Positions 43,077-54,515 of a DNA stretch of 64,000 nt are shown piece after piece. Within the stretch, counting starts at the first letter, position 1, and every line of letters begins with the position of its first letter. Under the pieces are notes generated by a model. That model ran no database searches. It worked only from the letters and a program-made list of their open reading frames with translations, and was not told the origin of the DNA. Source of the DNA: Mesobacillus boroniphilus JCM 21738. Its GTDB lineage: Bacteria; Bacillota; Bacilli; Bacillales; Cytobacillaceae. A program made the position numbers and the translations under genes. The DNA lies in assembly GCF_000517385.1 (NCBI RefSeq), contig NZ_BAUW01000010.1, forward strand, positions 1-64,000. The letters are read 5' to 3'.

Positions 43077-43799
43077 CTATTTCAATACATTGATTTTCTT
43101 GATGACGACCTCTGGCTTGTCCCCAGCACCTGTTGGAGCAGCGGCAATTTTATCAACAACATCCATTCCCTCGACAACCTGGCCGAAGACGGTATGTCCG
43201 CCATCAAGATGTGGTGTCCCGCCATTTTCATACATTTTCAGCACTTCTTCGGGGTAGCCTGCCTGCTTCATCTTCTCTGGCAAACTAGCATCAAGCTCTT
43301 TATTCTGGACGATGAAGAACTGGCTGCCATTCGTGTTCGGTCCTGAATTAGCCATCGACAGTGCTCCGCGGATGTTGAAAAGCTCCCGTGAAAATTCATC
43401 TTCAAACGGACCGCCGTAAATACTTTCGCCGCCCATTCCAGTTCCTTCAGGGTCGCCGCCTTGAATCATGAACCCATCAATAACCCGGTGGAAGATGACT
43501 CCTTCATAATAGCCCTCTTCGCTGTGCTTGATAAAATTCTCAACTGCCTTTGGAGCCTGCTCAGGGAAAAGCTTGATTTTAACAGTCCCCATTGAAGTAA
43601 CCATTTCCACAAGTCTTTCATTATCCTGGACTTCGGCTGTCGCTTGAGGGTAATCAAGATCTTCCTCGGCCTCGCCAGCTTGTCCACCATTAGTCGTTTC
43701 TTCCTTCTGCTTGTCTGCTTCCTGCTTCTCATCAGCCGTTCCGCAGCCTGCAAGTACAACCATCATTGCAAATAAAATTGAGATTATTTTTTTAGTCAT
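43077..43799 (-). CDS. Lipoprotein peptidyl-prolyl cis-trans isomerase (cyclophilin)
   Basis: 240 residues: lipobox VVLAGC, acidic linker, cyclophilin domain ([59 protein letters not shown]). Extracytoplasmic prolyl isomerase assisting folding of exported proteins. GGAGGGATACATACA before ATG. Confidence 0.92.
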   Translation of the reverse strand: MTKKIISILFAMMVVLAGCGTADEKQEADKQKEETTNGGQAGEAEEDLDYPQATAEVQDNERLVEMVTSMGTVKIKLFPEQAPKAVENFIKHSEEGYYEGVIFHRVIDGFMIQGGDPEGTGMGGESIYGGPFEDEFSRELFNIRGALSMANSGPNTNGSQFFIVQNKELDASLPEKMKQAGYPEEVLKMYENGGTPHLDGGHTVFGQVVEGMDVVDKIAAAPTGAGDKPEVVIKKINVLK

Positions 43800-43861
43800 T
43801 GTATGTATCCCTCCTATTAGACACTTTAAACGATTACAAAATGTTTTGCATCTGTCTTTTT

Positions 43862-43870
43862 TGCTATAAT
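43862..43870 (+). promoter_or_regulatory. Extended -10 promoter of kapB
   Basis: TTGCTATAAT (TGN-TATAAT, -10 at 43865-43870), 37 bp before the kapB start. Confidence 0.6.
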
Positions 43871-43906
43871 AAAAGAAATTAACTCGAACCCGAAAGGAGC
43901 TCCAAC

Positions 43907-44290
43907 ATGGCAGAATTGAACATTGGCGATCAGGTAACCGCCATTTATAAGACCGGCAAATACATAGGCGAAATCACGGAACGCAGGCCACAGCACTACC
44001 TTGTCCGAGTATTGGCTGTCGCAAAACACCCGATGCAGGGCGACCTCCATAACCCAAAGGATGCGGCAGTTGGCTTTTTCCATGAAAGAAAAGCACTTTC
44101 CTACCGCGAACAAGCAAACATTCCGGAAAAAATGGTCAAGCCATTCGATGGGGACATCCCTGAGTACACCCAGTCATTGAAAGAAGCCACCAGCAAGCTT
44201 CGTGCCGAACTGCAAGGCGACGATTCTGCCTGGGCACAGCAAAGCCTGAGAAATTTAGAGTCACTGGAAAAGGACTATTTTAAAAATTAG
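43907..44290 (+). CDS. kapB: KapB family protein
   Basis: 127 residues: [60 protein letters not shown]. In B. subtilis KapB supports the sporulation kinase KinB. No lipobox is evident here. kinB, which precedes kapB in B. subtilis, is missing from this place. Confidence 0.9.
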   Translation: MAELNIGDQVTAIYKTGKYIGEITERRPQHYLVRVLAVAKHPMQGDLHNPKDAAVGFFHERKALSYREQANIPEKMVKPFDGDIPEYTQSLKEATSKLRAELQGDDSAWAQQSLRNLESLEKDYFKN

Positions 44291-44309
44291 AAATAAAGAC
44301 TAACAACGC

Positions 44310-44345
44310 CAAAAGCCAGATTGTATTATCCAATCTGGCTTTTTA
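44310..44345. terminator. Bidirectional terminator between kapB and kapD
   Basis: AAAAGCCAGATTG-tattat-CCAATCTGGCTTTTT. Confidence 0.92.
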
Positions 44346-44966
44346 TGCGAATTTATTGAGCAGTTTGGAAAAATCGACCATGTCCCCAATTGTTGCAGGT
44401 TCTGGTTTTTGAAGATATTGTTTATCTTTCTCCACGAGCTTGTAAATATGGTAGGTCGTCAAAGCATCATCGAGCGCGCGGTGATGTTTTCCTGTCCCTT
44501 CTCTTCCATACTCCTGAACGGCCTTCCATAGACCCGTCTGATTCTGGTCGCCAAAGAAACGCTTATACTCCATCGATAGATCGATCTGCTTCCCTGGCAG
44601 CGGAAAAGCGACAGAAGCCTGCTGGCAATTTTGCTGCAATACCTTCATGTCCATATTGCCCCAGGTGACAATCTGGCAATTCTTGTTTCCACCCATTGAC
44701 TTAAGCTTATCTACCAAAGCCTTGAACATGATACCTGAATTCACCTGCTCCTGAGAGATGTTCAGGAAAGAACGGCAGCGTTCTGTCAAAATTGGAAAAG
44801 CCAGCGGCCGTACATAGGAAGAAAATTGTTCCACCACCTTGCCGCCCTCGACGAGAACTGCGCCAGCTTCAATGATTTCCGGGTAAAAGCCCCTTCTCCT
44901 GCTGTTGCGGTCAGGCATCGTAAACTCAAAATCAATAAATAATGTTGTCCTTTCTTTTTCGCTCAT
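44343..44966 (-). CDS. kapD: 3'-5' exonuclease KapD
   Basis: 207 residues, DEDD-type exonuclease: FIDFEFTMPD (first acidic pair), IVTWGNMDMKVL, HHRALDDALTTYHIYKL (third motif). Regulator of the KinB route to sporulation in B. subtilis. Here converges on kapB; in B. subtilis the two are cotranscribed. Confidence 0.9.
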   Translation of the reverse strand: MSEKERTTLFIDFEFTMPDRNSRRRGFYPEIIEAGAVLVEGGKVVEQFSSYVRPLAFPILTERCRSFLNISQEQVNSGIMFKALVDKLKSMGGNKNCQIVTWGNMDMKVLQQNCQQASVAFPLPGKQIDLSMEYKRFFGDQNQTGLWKAVQEYGREGTGKHHRALDDALTTYHIYKLVEKDKQYLQKPEPATIGDMVDFSKLLNKFA

Positions 44967-45197
44967 GCTTCCCCAACTTTCTGAAAAGCCAGTAGTTGTA
45001 TGTAACCAGTATATGCTTTTCGGTCGATTATTTTTTCTATTATATCACGTTTCTTGATAAATTTTTAAATTTTCTGCAATTTAGACTTTACATTTTTTTG
45101 AACGGAAGGTAAATCAGAAAAAGAAGTGAAAAATTGCTCTTTCGTTCCGATAGTATGTTGAATAATAAAAAATACTTTGAGGCAGAAAGGAATTACC

Positions 45198-47059
45198 GTG
45201 AGGATTATAGCAGGCTATCTTTTGATTTTACTATTGATTCCAGCGTTTATCGCAGTTGTCATATTAACTTATACCGAAGCAGGCAATGCCGTCAGCTTCA
45301 GCGATACTCTTGATGAAAAGATCGATCTTTCAGAGACGAAACTTTCTCAAACCAGTTTAATCCTTGCCAATAACGGTGAGGTCATCACCGAGATTTATCG
45401 ACCGATGAACAGGAGCTATGCTGCGGGGCATGAAATCCCTGATTTTATAAAAGATGTGTTTATTGTTTCTGAAGACCGTAATTTTGAAAAGCATCCTGGC
45501 TTTGACCTGCCGGCTATCGGCCGCGCTCTGGCAATCAATATTCACTCTGACGACATTGAACAGGGTGCGAGCACCATTACCCAGCAACTGGCACGGAATC
45601 AATACTTAAACCATCACAAATCTTATAATCGCAAGCTGAGCGAAGTTTTATATGCATACCAGCTGGAGAAGTCTTTTTCAAAGGCAGAAATTCTCGAGCA
45701 GTATTTGAATGCGATTTATTTCCACAATAATGCTTATGGAATTAAGACTGCGGCGGATCTTTATTTTAGAAAAACGCCTGCAAAATTAACAGAAGCAGAA
45801 CAGGCATTTCTCGCTGCCATACCTAATAATCCGTCCTATTATGACCCAATCAACCATTTTGAACGAACAAAGAAGCGCCAGGAACAGCTGATTGACCGGA
45901 TGGCCCAACATGGAAAAATCAAACCTGAAGCTGCTGAAAAGTTTAAAAAGGAACCAATCACCCTGAAAGTCGATTCCCGGAAAAATTCATATCCTGATTA
46001 TTCTTCCTTTGCATTACATGAACTGAGAGAACTGATTTCTGAACAGGAGAGTTTCGATAGCATTGATGATTTAACCGCTAGAATTGAGGAGTTGCTTCGT
46101 TCAGGGGTGACCATCCATACAAATCTTGATATTGGTATGCAAAAACGGGCAGTCCAGGCAGTCACAGATCATCTGCCAGACGCAAAGGTGCAGGGAGCTG
46201 CCACGGTGATCAACCATGAGACTGGGCAGATTGTCGCTATTTCAGGTGGAAAGGGTTATAAGACCGGCGACTTCAATCGTGCTACCAGGCTTTTCGCCAG
46301 CCGGGATCGTCAATCAAGCCATTGCTTGTTTATGCCCCATACTTTGAAAGGTTTGATGCAAACCGGGATTCTCGAGTTAACGCAGGTCCCCTTTGCATCA
46401 GAGGATATTGTCCGAAAAACTACGGAGGTTCCAATTATGGCATGGTTACACTGGAAAGGGCGTTCATTAACTCCTACAACACACCTGCCGTGAGAATTTT
46501 ACAGCAAGTTGGCGCAGACGAAGCATTCGGCGACCTTAAAGCATTCAAATTTGGAAAAGTTACAGAGCAAGACCATGTGCTGGCGGCAGCAGTCGGCGGG
46601 TTCACAACTGGAATGAGCCCGCTTGAAATGACATCAGCTTATACCGTCTTCAGCAATAAAGGGCTTTTCCTAAAGCCAAGGGCAATCTCGAAGGTAACAG
46701 GTTTTAACGGAGAAGTACTTTATAAATGGAAAGACGAACCTGTCCAGGTCTGGAATCCCAGCACCGCCGAAAAAGTTAGAAGACTCCTGCAGAAGACTGT
46801 AACTTCAGGAACAGCACGAAAAGTGGCGGGTGCCGGCCAGGGTGCTGGAGGGAAGACCGGAACGACCAATGACTTCAGAGATTTCTGGTTCATAGGCTTC
46901 AATGGGCCGCTGACTGCAGGCGTGTGGGTGGGCAAAGACAAGCCAGAGAGCATGGAAAATATCAATCATCAGTCGCCACATCTTTTAATCTGGAGCGACA
47001 TCGTAAAAAATAGACCGGGCAGAGTTTCCGCCCGGTTCCATTGGGTTTATTATTTTTGA
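45198..47059 (+). CDS. pbpD: Class A penicillin-binding protein PbpD (frameshifted)
   Basis: About 620 residues. N-terminal anchor (IIAGYLLILLLIPAFIAVVIL), glycosyltransferase domain (SEDRNFEKHPGFDLPAIGRAL, GASTITQQLARN, EILEQYLNAIYFHNNAYG) and transpeptidase domain with RQPGSSIKP (active Ser), SYNTP and GGKTGTTND. An indel near 46283 breaks the frame just before the SxxK motif. GTG 45198 has AAAGGAATTACC upstream, preferred over TTG 45177. Builds peptidoglycan in the envelope. Confidence 0.93.
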
Positions 47060-47288
47060 CCGTCATCACCCTTATGACGGACACTTTTCCCTGCTTCTCG
47101 CTCATTTCTGTCCGTCATCACCGTTATGACGGACACTTTTTCTTGCTTCTCGCCCATTTTTGTCCGTCATTGTCCTTATGACGGACACTTTTTCTTTCTT
47201 CTCATCCATTTTTGTCCGTCATCACCCTTATGACGGACACTTTTTCTTGCTTCTCGCCCATTTTTGTCCGTCATCGCCCTTATGACTA
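47056..47288. repeat. 52-bp tandem dyad array, TGTCCGTCAT/ATGACGGACA family
   Basis: Five units start exactly 52 bp apart (CGTCAT at 47061, 47113, 47165, 47217, 47269). Each is TGTCCGTCAT-N7-ATGACGGACA plus a pyrimidine-rich spacer (CTTTTTCTTGCTTCTCGCCC). The first unit overlaps the pbpD stop and the last is truncated (ATGACTAGAG). Lies between converging pbpD and yufK. Confidence 0.93.
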
Positions 47289-47351
47289 GAGCGACTACAG
47301 GTAAGCTACTCTGGGTGTATAAAAACTGTTTCCACCAATTAACATCGGCAC

Positions 47352-47908
47352 TTAAATAGGCAAGCTTGCAATAAGGCTGTTATACACTTTTACCGCAAGA
47401 TAAATGATGCCAAGGACAAGCGTACTCCAGAGAATGACCTGGAAGAACACGATTCCGATCAATCCAGCCATTGTGAGCTTGGGGCTTATTTTATAGACAA
47501 AATAAATGAAATATACCATTGTTGCAACAGCGAAAATAGCCATTATTCCGATAAAGGTGCAGAAACTGAGCAAGGATAATACGCTGCCCACAAAATAAAT
47601 CGTTGCGCCATGGCGAATCAGATACAGGCTCTCCCTTCATGATCCTTCGAGAAAAACAAGAGGCTGACCTCGTTTATCGTATCGGCAATAAGCTTCATGG
47701 CCGCAAACACCATGAAATACACCACCATCAGTAAAGCCAGCAGTGATAATTTAATCCCCGTGTCAGAAAAGAATTCAAGCATTCCATCATATATCCCTGC
47801 ATTTTTCAGGATGGAGACCAACTCGATTTCCGTGCGCACAGATAATGATAAACTAAACATAATGATGGACAGCAGCGGGAAGTAGCTTGTTAAATATGGG
47901 TTCCTCAT
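47352..47908 (-). CDS. yufK: DUF5366 membrane protein, YufK-like (frameshifted)
   Basis: About 185 residues, five helices: MRNPYLTSYFPLLSIIMFSL, SLLALLMVVYFMVFAAMKLIA, AIFAVATMVYFIYFVYKI. An indel near 47630 divides it; the repaired junction reads KDHEGESLYLIRHGATIYFVGSV. In B. subtilis yufK lies between pbpD and mrp, as here. Function unknown. Confidence 0.8.
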
Positions 47909-48056
47909 AGGACACTTCACTCAATTCTTTCATTTCCTACTAAGTATTATGAAAGAAATCCTACAGACCGGCAACAAAAAGAAAAAAAGCCCCTTTTCAG
48001 GAACTTTAATTTTTTTGAAACCTTTTTAGCACCTCGTCCGTATGAACAGTTTGGCG

Positions 48057-48260
48057 TTATTGTGGCACAATCCGGACGTATTCTCTTGAACCGAATGGTA
48101 CATATTTGGCAGTTTCAACCTCGTCCAACTCTGTCTGCTGGACTTTCAGCACCCCAGGTCCTTGCTTTGACAACCCTTTGTCATCCCTGTTATCAAGAAA
48201 CATGAACCCCGAAAATAAACTAAGGAATATCCCAATGCATACAATCAGCTTTCGGGCCAT
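48057..48260 (-). CDS. Small exported protein
   Basis: 67 residues: membrane/signal helix (LIVCIGIFLSLFSGFMFL) followed by a hydrophilic tail ending YVPFGSREYVRIVPQ. GGGGGGATAAGCC upstream. No family recognised. Confidence 0.6.
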   Translation of the reverse strand: MARKLIVCIGIFLSLFSGFMFLDNRDDKGLSKQGPGVLKVQQTELDEVETAKYVPFGSREYVRIVPQ

Positions 48261-48477
48261 GGCTTATCCCCCCTATTCACTATTAGTATGCAGAAAGAAC
48301 GACATTTTTATTCAAGGTTTGACAAAAGCCTTAATAATCAAGGTCGATGACATGCATCTGCAACTTTTTTACGATATAATTTTTACATCAGTGAGTTGGG
48401 GGCATGAACTTGATTAAATTGGCAAAAAATATAATGTTAAGCCATGTATTTGGAATTAAATAAGGAGGTATTATCAC

Positions 48478-50894
48478 TTGTCTTTACTTCACCTTGCAGT
48501 TTTATCACCGCTTTTACTCGCGATATTAATTCCATTTTTACATAAGTATTTCAAGAACATCCATACAGGCTGGTTTCTTTTGCCGCTGCCAGCCGTGCTG
48601 TTTGCCTATTTCTTGCAATTCATCAGCACGACAAGCCATGGCGGGACTGTTATGGAAACTGTTCCTTGGATCTCTTCTCTTGGGATTGATTTCACGCTAA
48701 AAGTTGACGGACTTGGGCTTTTATTCGCCCTGCTGATCACCGGAATCGGCGCATTGGTTGTGCTGTATTCGATTTATTATTTAAATCCGGACAAGGAAAG
48801 GCTGAATACTTTCTATGTCTATCTGCTTTTGTTCATGGGTGCGATGCTCGGAGTCGTTTTATCCGACAACCTGATTGTTCTTTATACCTTCTGGGAGTTG
48901 ACCAGCTTTTCGTCATTCTTGCTGATTGGATATTGGAACCATCGTGAGCGTTCCCGCTATGGGGCCCAAAAGTCAATGCTTATCACTGTTTTCGGGGGAT
49001 TATCCATGCTCGGCGGAATCCTGATGCTCTATATCATTACAGGGACCTTCAGCATTACTGAAACAATCCAAATGTCCAACGAAGTTGTAAACCATCCATT
49101 ATTTACGGCGACACTGATTTTGTTCTTGCTCGGGGCTTTTACAAAGTCAGCTCAGTTTCCATTCCACATCTGGCTGCCTGACGCGATGGAAGCACCTACG
49201 CCTGTCAGTGCGTACCTGCACTCTGCAACGATGGTAAAAGCGGGTATCTATCTTGTTGCCCGTATGACGCCAGTGTTCGCACATTCAGGCACATGGGTTT
49301 GGCTCGTTGCCGGAGTTGGGTACTCACGCTATTCTGGGGTTCTTTCTCAGCTGTAAAACAAACCGATTTAAAAGCGATCCTCGCTTTTTCAACTGTCAGC
49401 CAGCTGGGAATGATCATGTCACTTCTTGGAGCAGGTGCAGCAGCACTTCATTATGGCACGATAGAAGACGGCTATTATATTGTTGCGGTCACTGCCGCGG
49501 TCTTCCACCTGATCAACCATGCGACATTCAAGGGAAGTTTGTTCATGGTGACAGGGATTATTGACCACGAAACGGGGACAAGGGATATTCGCAAGCTTGG
49601 CGGTTTGATGAATTTCATGCCAATCACATTTACACTTGCTATCATCGGAACATTTTCAATGGCTGGAATTCCGCCATTCAATGGATTCCTGAGCAAGGAG
49701 ATGTTCTTCACCGGCATGCTGCGCGTTGCGGAAATGGATATTTTCAATATGGACACATGGGGCATACTGTTCCCTATCATTGCCTGGTCAGCAAGTGTTT
49801 TCACATTCCTTTATAGTATGATGTATGTATTCAAGACCTTCTCAGGCAAGTACCAGCCTGAGAAATTGGAAAAGAAACCACATGAGGCACCGATCGGTAT
49901 GCTGATTTCACCGGTTATTCTTGCGTCGCTTGTCATCATTTTCGGTATCTTTCCAAATGTACTGTCACATAACATCATCTCGCCTGCAATGGGGGCCATT
50001 CTTCCATCGCTGCTTGAAAACGGTGAAGGATTCGATGTCCATATCTCTCATTGGCACGGGCCAACAGCTGAACTGTTCATGACAATCGGCGTTATTACAT
50101 TCGGGTTGCTGCTCTACAAGTTCATGCCTAAATGGGCAGGGATTTATAGCAAGCTTCCTTCACGCATGTCATTCAACCGTTTCTATGACCGCGGACTGGA
50201 ACTTATTGAGATAGCGTCTAAAAATATTACGAAGTCTTATATGACGGGTTTTATCCGGACGTATCTCGTTTATATTTTTTCATTCTTTATTTTGGCTCTT
50301 GCTTCGACACTCATTTTCAAAAACGCATTCAAACTGGATTTGAGCGATGTTGCACCAATCCGCTTTTTTGAAGTCGTGCTCGTGTTGATCATGGCCGTAT
50401 CAGCGATTACAATCTTGTTTGCCAAATCAAGGCTGACTTCTATCATCCTCCTTGGCGCTGTTGGCTATACGGTAGCTCTGTTCTTCGTACTATTCAGAGC
50501 GCCTGACCTGGCACTGACACAGCTGGTCATTGAAACTGTATCTGTAGCACTGTTCCTTCTGGCGTTTTATCACCTGCCGCAAATCAGGAGAGATGAGGAG
50601 CGTATCCGCTTTAGGGCTACAAACGCGCTGATTTCTATTGGCGTAGGGGCAATTGTGACGATGATCGCCTTATCTGCTCACAGCAATAAGATGTTTAGCT
50701 CAATTTCAGAGTATTATGTTGAAAATACTTATAAAAAAGCTGGCGGTGAAAATATGGTCAACGTTATCCTCGTTGATTTCCGCGGCTTCGATACAATGTT
50801 TGAAATTGCCGTTCTTGGCATTGCTGCCCTTGGTATTTTTGCGATGATCAAGCTTCGGCTGACAAGGGGGAGAGAATTGGATGAAAACAAATGA
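48478..50894 (+). CDS. mrpA: Na+/H+ antiporter subunit MrpA (frameshifted)
   Basis: About 805 residues, ~20 helices, related to complex I subunits: LLFMGAMLGVVLSDNLIVLYTFWELTS, SAQFPFHIWLPDAMEAPTPVSAYLHSATMVKAGIY, and the C-terminal MbhD/MbhE-like part (ELDENK end). The indel near 49320 is repaired as VAGVGVLTLFWGSFSAV. TTG start with AAGGAGGTATTATCAC. First of seven overlapping genes for the Mrp antiporter, which expels Na+ and holds pH homeostasis under alkaline conditions. Confidence 0.95.
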
Positions 50895-51303
50895 TGTCAT
50901 ACTCCAGACTGTTACAAAGTTCGTCCTGTTCGTCATCATCCTGTTTTCGATCCATCTGTTTTTCGCAGGCCACTACTATCCGGGCGGTGGATTCATCGGC
51001 GGATTGATGACCTCTGGAGCGATTGTATTGCTTTTGCTGGCATTCGATATCAAGACAGTCAAAATGATTTTGCCGTTTGATTATATTAAAGTTGTCGCTG
51101 TCGGTCTGCTCATTGCGATCGGAACAGGTGCTGGTGCGTTATTTTTCAATATGCCGTTCCTGACACATGCATATACTTACGCTTATTTGCCGCTCCTTGG
51201 CAAGACATCTTTGCATACAGCGGTTTTGTTTGATACAGGGGTCTTCCTTGTCGTCATTGGTGTGACAATGACCATTATTCAAACGATTGGAGAGAGCGAA
51301 TAA
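50881..51303 (+). CDS. mrpB: Mrp antiporter subunit MrpB
   Basis: 140 residues, four helices; DUF4040/Mnh[30 protein letters not shown]. Overlaps mrpA by 14 bp. Confidence 0.95.
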   Translation: MKTNDVILQTVTKFVLFVIILFSIHLFFAGHYYPGGGFIGGLMTSGAIVLLLLAFDIKTVKMILPFDYIKVVAVGLLIAIGTGAGALFFNMPFLTHAYTYAYLPLLGKTSLHTAVLFDTGVFLVVIGVTMTIIQTIGESE

Positions 51304-51644
51304 TGGAAATCTTAATGGCTTTTCTAATTGGCATTTTATTTATGACAGCCACTTACCTCATGCTTTCAAAAAGCTTGCTCAGGATCATTATCGGGACAGG
51401 GCTGTTAAGTCACGGTGCCCACCTTCTCCTCCTGACAATGGGAGGATTAAAAAGAGGTGCAGCCCCGCTCCTGGGTGAAAATGCCCCATCCTATGCCGAT
51501 CCGCTGCCACAGGCATTGATCCTGACAGCGATTGTCATCAGCTTTGGTGTTACAGCATTCTTCCTGGTTGTGGCCTACCGCGCCTACCAGGAGCTTGGAA
51601 CCGATAATATGGATCGCTTGAGAGGAAAGGAAGGACATGAATAA
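51303..51644 (+). CDS. mrpC: Mrp antiporter subunit MrpC
   Basis: 113 residues, three helices, NuoK-like: [30 protein letters not shown] and [21 protein letters not shown]. Overlaps both neighbours, so translation is coupled. Confidence 0.95.
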   Translation: MEILMAFLIGILFMTATYLMLSKSLLRIIIGTGLLSHGAHLLLLTMGGLKRGAAPLLGENAPSYADPLPQALILTAIVISFGVTAFFLVVAYRAYQELGTDNMDRLRGKEGHE

Positions 51645-53117
51645 TCTAATCATATTACCCATCTTGATTCCTCTGATTACAGGGGTTGTACTTATTTTTT
51701 TCACAAAGAACATCATGGCACAGCGATGGATTTCAGCAATAAGCGGACTGCTCACGATTATTGCTTCCTTCATGCTGGCAAACCATGTTTATCGGAATGG
51801 CATCCAGACGATGGATCTCAGTAACTGGGAAGCACCATACGGCATCACACTCGTATCGGATATGCTTTCTGCCCTGCTTGTATTGACGACAAGTATCATG
51901 CTTTTGCGGCATTGTTTTACTCCTTCAAATCAATAGGAGAAGCTCGTGAAAGATTTTTCTATTACCCAGTCGTCAACTTCTTGATCGTCGGAGTTAATGG
52001 AGCCTTTACGACGGGCGATATTTTCAACTTGTTTGTATTTTTCGAAGTGATGCTGATGTCTTCGTATGTATTGATAGTATTGGGCGGGACGAAAATACAG
52101 CTCCGCGAATCGATTAAATACATACTCGTGAACGTTATTTCATCCGCCTTGTTCGTTATCGCTGTCGCCTATTTGTATTCTGTGGTAGGGACGCTGAATA
52201 TGGCACATATCTCGGTGAGACTAAGCGAAGTTGGGAATGCAGGGATCATCACGGTGATTGCCGTATTGTTCTTGATTGTATTCGGACTGAAAGGCGCGAT
52301 TTTCCCGCTTTATTTCTGGCTGCCAGGTTCGTATTATGCACCGCCAGCTCCAGTAATGGCCCTGTTCGGTGCACTTTTGACCAAGGTTGGCGTGTACTCG
52401 ATCACCAGGACATACACATTGTTCTTTTACCATGATGTCGGCTATACGCATCAATTGCTGCAAATCCTCGCTGTCATGACAATCATTGCCGGAGTCATCG
52501 GGGCACTGGCTTATACCGATATCAAAAAAATCATTATCTATAACATCATCGTTGCAGTCGGTGTCATCTTATTCGGGGTATCTGTCCTGACACCTGAATC
52601 TCTCACTGGATCTGTCTTTTACCTGATGCACGACATGAACATCAAAGCCGCATTATTCCTGTTGATTGGGATTATCGTCGTGATTACCGGAACAAGCGAC
52701 CTTGAGAAAATCAGCGGTCTGATCAACAGATACCCTGCACTTGGGTGGACATTCTTCATTGCTACAGCCGCACTTGCCGGCATTCCGCCGCTTAGCGGTT
52801 TCGCAGGCAAACTGATGATTGTGCGCTCTGGATTTGAAACTGAGAACTATGTTGGTGCTTTCGTGGTACTGATGTCGAGCTTGCTAGTTCTGTTTTCAGT
52901 CATGAGGATTTTTATCAGAGGCTTCTGGGGAACACCAATACCCTATAAGAATGAAGAAAGAGCTCCTGTAAAATGGCTGCTCGTTGCACCTGCAATTCTG
53001 ACTGTGTTCGCTGTGTTATACGGCTTCGGAACTGAGGCTATTTATCCGGTTATTTCAACAGCCGCCGAAACGCTTGCCAATCCGGAAATCTACATCAATG
53101 CTGTTTTGAAGGAGTGA
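51637..53117 (+). CDS. mrpD: Mrp antiporter subunit MrpD (frameshifted)
   Basis: About 493 residues, NuoL/M/N-like: [63 protein letters not shown]. The indel near 51912 is repaired as [20 protein letters not shown]. Proton-channel-like antiporter subunit. Confidence 0.95.
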
Positions 53118-53123
53118 TGAGCC

Positions 53124-53600
53124 ATGGCTTTTCAAATCTTGCTGAATTTTATACTGGCCTTTGTCTGGATGTTCCTTAAGACATCCTACTCCCCGGCCTC
53201 CTTTTTTGTCGGGTATTTCTTCGGCCTGCTCATCATTTATATTTTCAGGCGGTTCTTCACTTCCCGCTTCTATTTACTGAGGGTAGTGGCCGTGTTGAAC
53301 TTGATTTATATTTTTACTTTGGAACTGATTCTTTCGAATATAGCAGTTATAAAGGCTGTACTTAGGCCAAAACTTAATATCAAGCCTGGCATTTTCGCAT
53401 TTCCGACAGAATTGACGGAAGACTGGGAGATTACGATGCTTTCAATCCTGGTCACTTTGACGCCTGGTACACTTGTCGTTGATGTTTCATCTGACAACAA
53501 AGTTTTATATATCCATGCCATGGATATGAATAATGCGGAAGAAGCGATCCAAAGTATCAAAAATACCTTTGAAAAAGCGATTATGGAGGTGAGCCGATAA
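53124..53600 (+). CDS. mrpE: Mrp antiporter subunit MrpE
   Basis: 158 residues: MAFQILLNFILAFVWMFLKT, TLTPGTLVVDVSSDNKVLYIHAMDM. Usual length; 7 bp after mrpD. Confidence 0.95.
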   Translation: MAFQILLNFILAFVWMFLKTSYSPASFFVGYFFGLLIIYIFRRFFTSRFYLLRVVAVLNLIYIFTLELILSNIAVIKAVLRPKLNIKPGIFAFPTELTEDWEITMLSILVTLTPGTLVVDVSSDNKVLYIHAMDMNNAEEAIQSIKNTFEKAIMEVSR

Positions 53601-53890
53601 TGTTTGAAGCGATTTTGTGGATTTCAGTTACCTTCATATCACTTGCGATGATCGGCCTAATTTATCGAGTGATTAAGGGGCCTACCGTAGCAGATCGGGT
53701 AGTTGCCCTTGACGCCATCGGCATCAGCCTTGTTTCTGTGATTGCTCTAGTATCAATTGTTCTGGAAACCAGTGCTTTTCTTGATATCATCTTATTGATC
53801 GGTATCCTAGCATTCATCGGAACAGTTGCCTTTTCTAAATTCCTTGAGAAGGGAGTAATCATGGAATATGACAGAAATAGAAATCGTTAA
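53600..53890 (+). CDS. mrpF: Mrp antiporter subunit MrpF
   Basis: 96 residues, three helices: IYRVIKGPTVADRVVALDAIG is the MrpF/PhaF signature. Overlaps mrpE (TAATG) and mrpG. Confidence 0.95.
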   Translation: MFEAILWISVTFISLAMIGLIYRVIKGPTVADRVVALDAIGISLVSVIALVSIVLETSAFLDIILLIGILAFIGTVAFSKFLEKGVIMEYDRNRNR

Positions 53891-54242
53891 GTTTTTTGCA
53901 GGCTTGTTCATCCTGCTCGGTGCCTTCCTAAATCTTGTGACTGCTTTCGGGCTGATCAGGCTTCCAGATGTTTATACAAGGAACCATGCAGCATCGAAAA
54001 GTGCCACTATGGGAGTCATGCTCGTATTGCTCGGTACCTTTCTTTACTTCTGGTTGATTGAACATCATTTCAATTCCCGTTTATTGCTGGGAGTTCTGTT
54101 CATCTTCCTCACCTCTCCTGTTGCTGGACATCTGATTGCAAGGGCCGCCTATAACAGCGGGGCTAAGCTGTCGGACCGTACTGTCCAGGACGACCTTGCA
54201 AAAGCACGGAAAAAGATGAAAGCTGAAGGACATCTGAAATAA
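53868..54242 (+). CDS. mrpG: Mrp antiporter subunit MrpG
   Basis: 124 residues, three helices: NLVTAFGLIRLPDVYTRNHAASKSATMGVMLVLLG. Last gene of the operon, ends at a strong terminator. Confidence 0.95.
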   Translation: MTEIEIVKFFAGLFILLGAFLNLVTAFGLIRLPDVYTRNHAASKSATMGVMLVLLGTFLYFWLIEHHFNSRLLLGVLFIFLTSPVAGHLIARAAYNSGAKLSDRTVQDDLAKARKKMKAEGHLK

Positions 54243-54251
54243 AGTTTATGA

Positions 54252-54287
54252 ACAGCCATCAGGTATATCCACCTGATGGCTTTTTTT
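54252..54287 (+). terminator. Terminator of the mrp operon
   Basis: AGCCATCAGGT-atatcc-ACCTGATGGCT followed by seven T. Confidence 0.95.
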
Positions 54288-54355
54288 GTCCATGAAAGGC
54301 ATTCTTCAAGTATGAAACACACAGGCAGGAGCGCAAGAAGTTAGTCAAAGATGAA

Positions 54356-54502
54356 ATGAAAATTTACGGTTTGGCTGCAAGGATGGACTTCCCTGTACTT
54401 TGCTCACTCCGTAATAAACTTCTTAAGATGACACCTGGTTCATACCATAATGCAAAGCTGAGACGGGTGGTTGAACTTGAAGAAGATATGGATGCATTGT
54501 AA
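54356..54502 (+). CDS. Possible 48-aa protein or gene remnant
   Basis: MKIYGLAARMDFPVLCSLRNKLLKM...GSYHNAKLRRVVELEEDMDAL is strongly protein-like (coding-type composition, amphipathic and acidic end). The open frame extends upstream without a start (KAFFKYETHRQERKKLVKDE) and no convincing ribosome site is seen. It may be the tail of a decayed or transferred gene. Confidence 0.35.
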   Translation: MKIYGLAARMDFPVLCSLRNKLLKMTPGSYHNAKLRRVVELEEDMDAL

Positions 54503-54515
54503 CAGGAATGACTTT

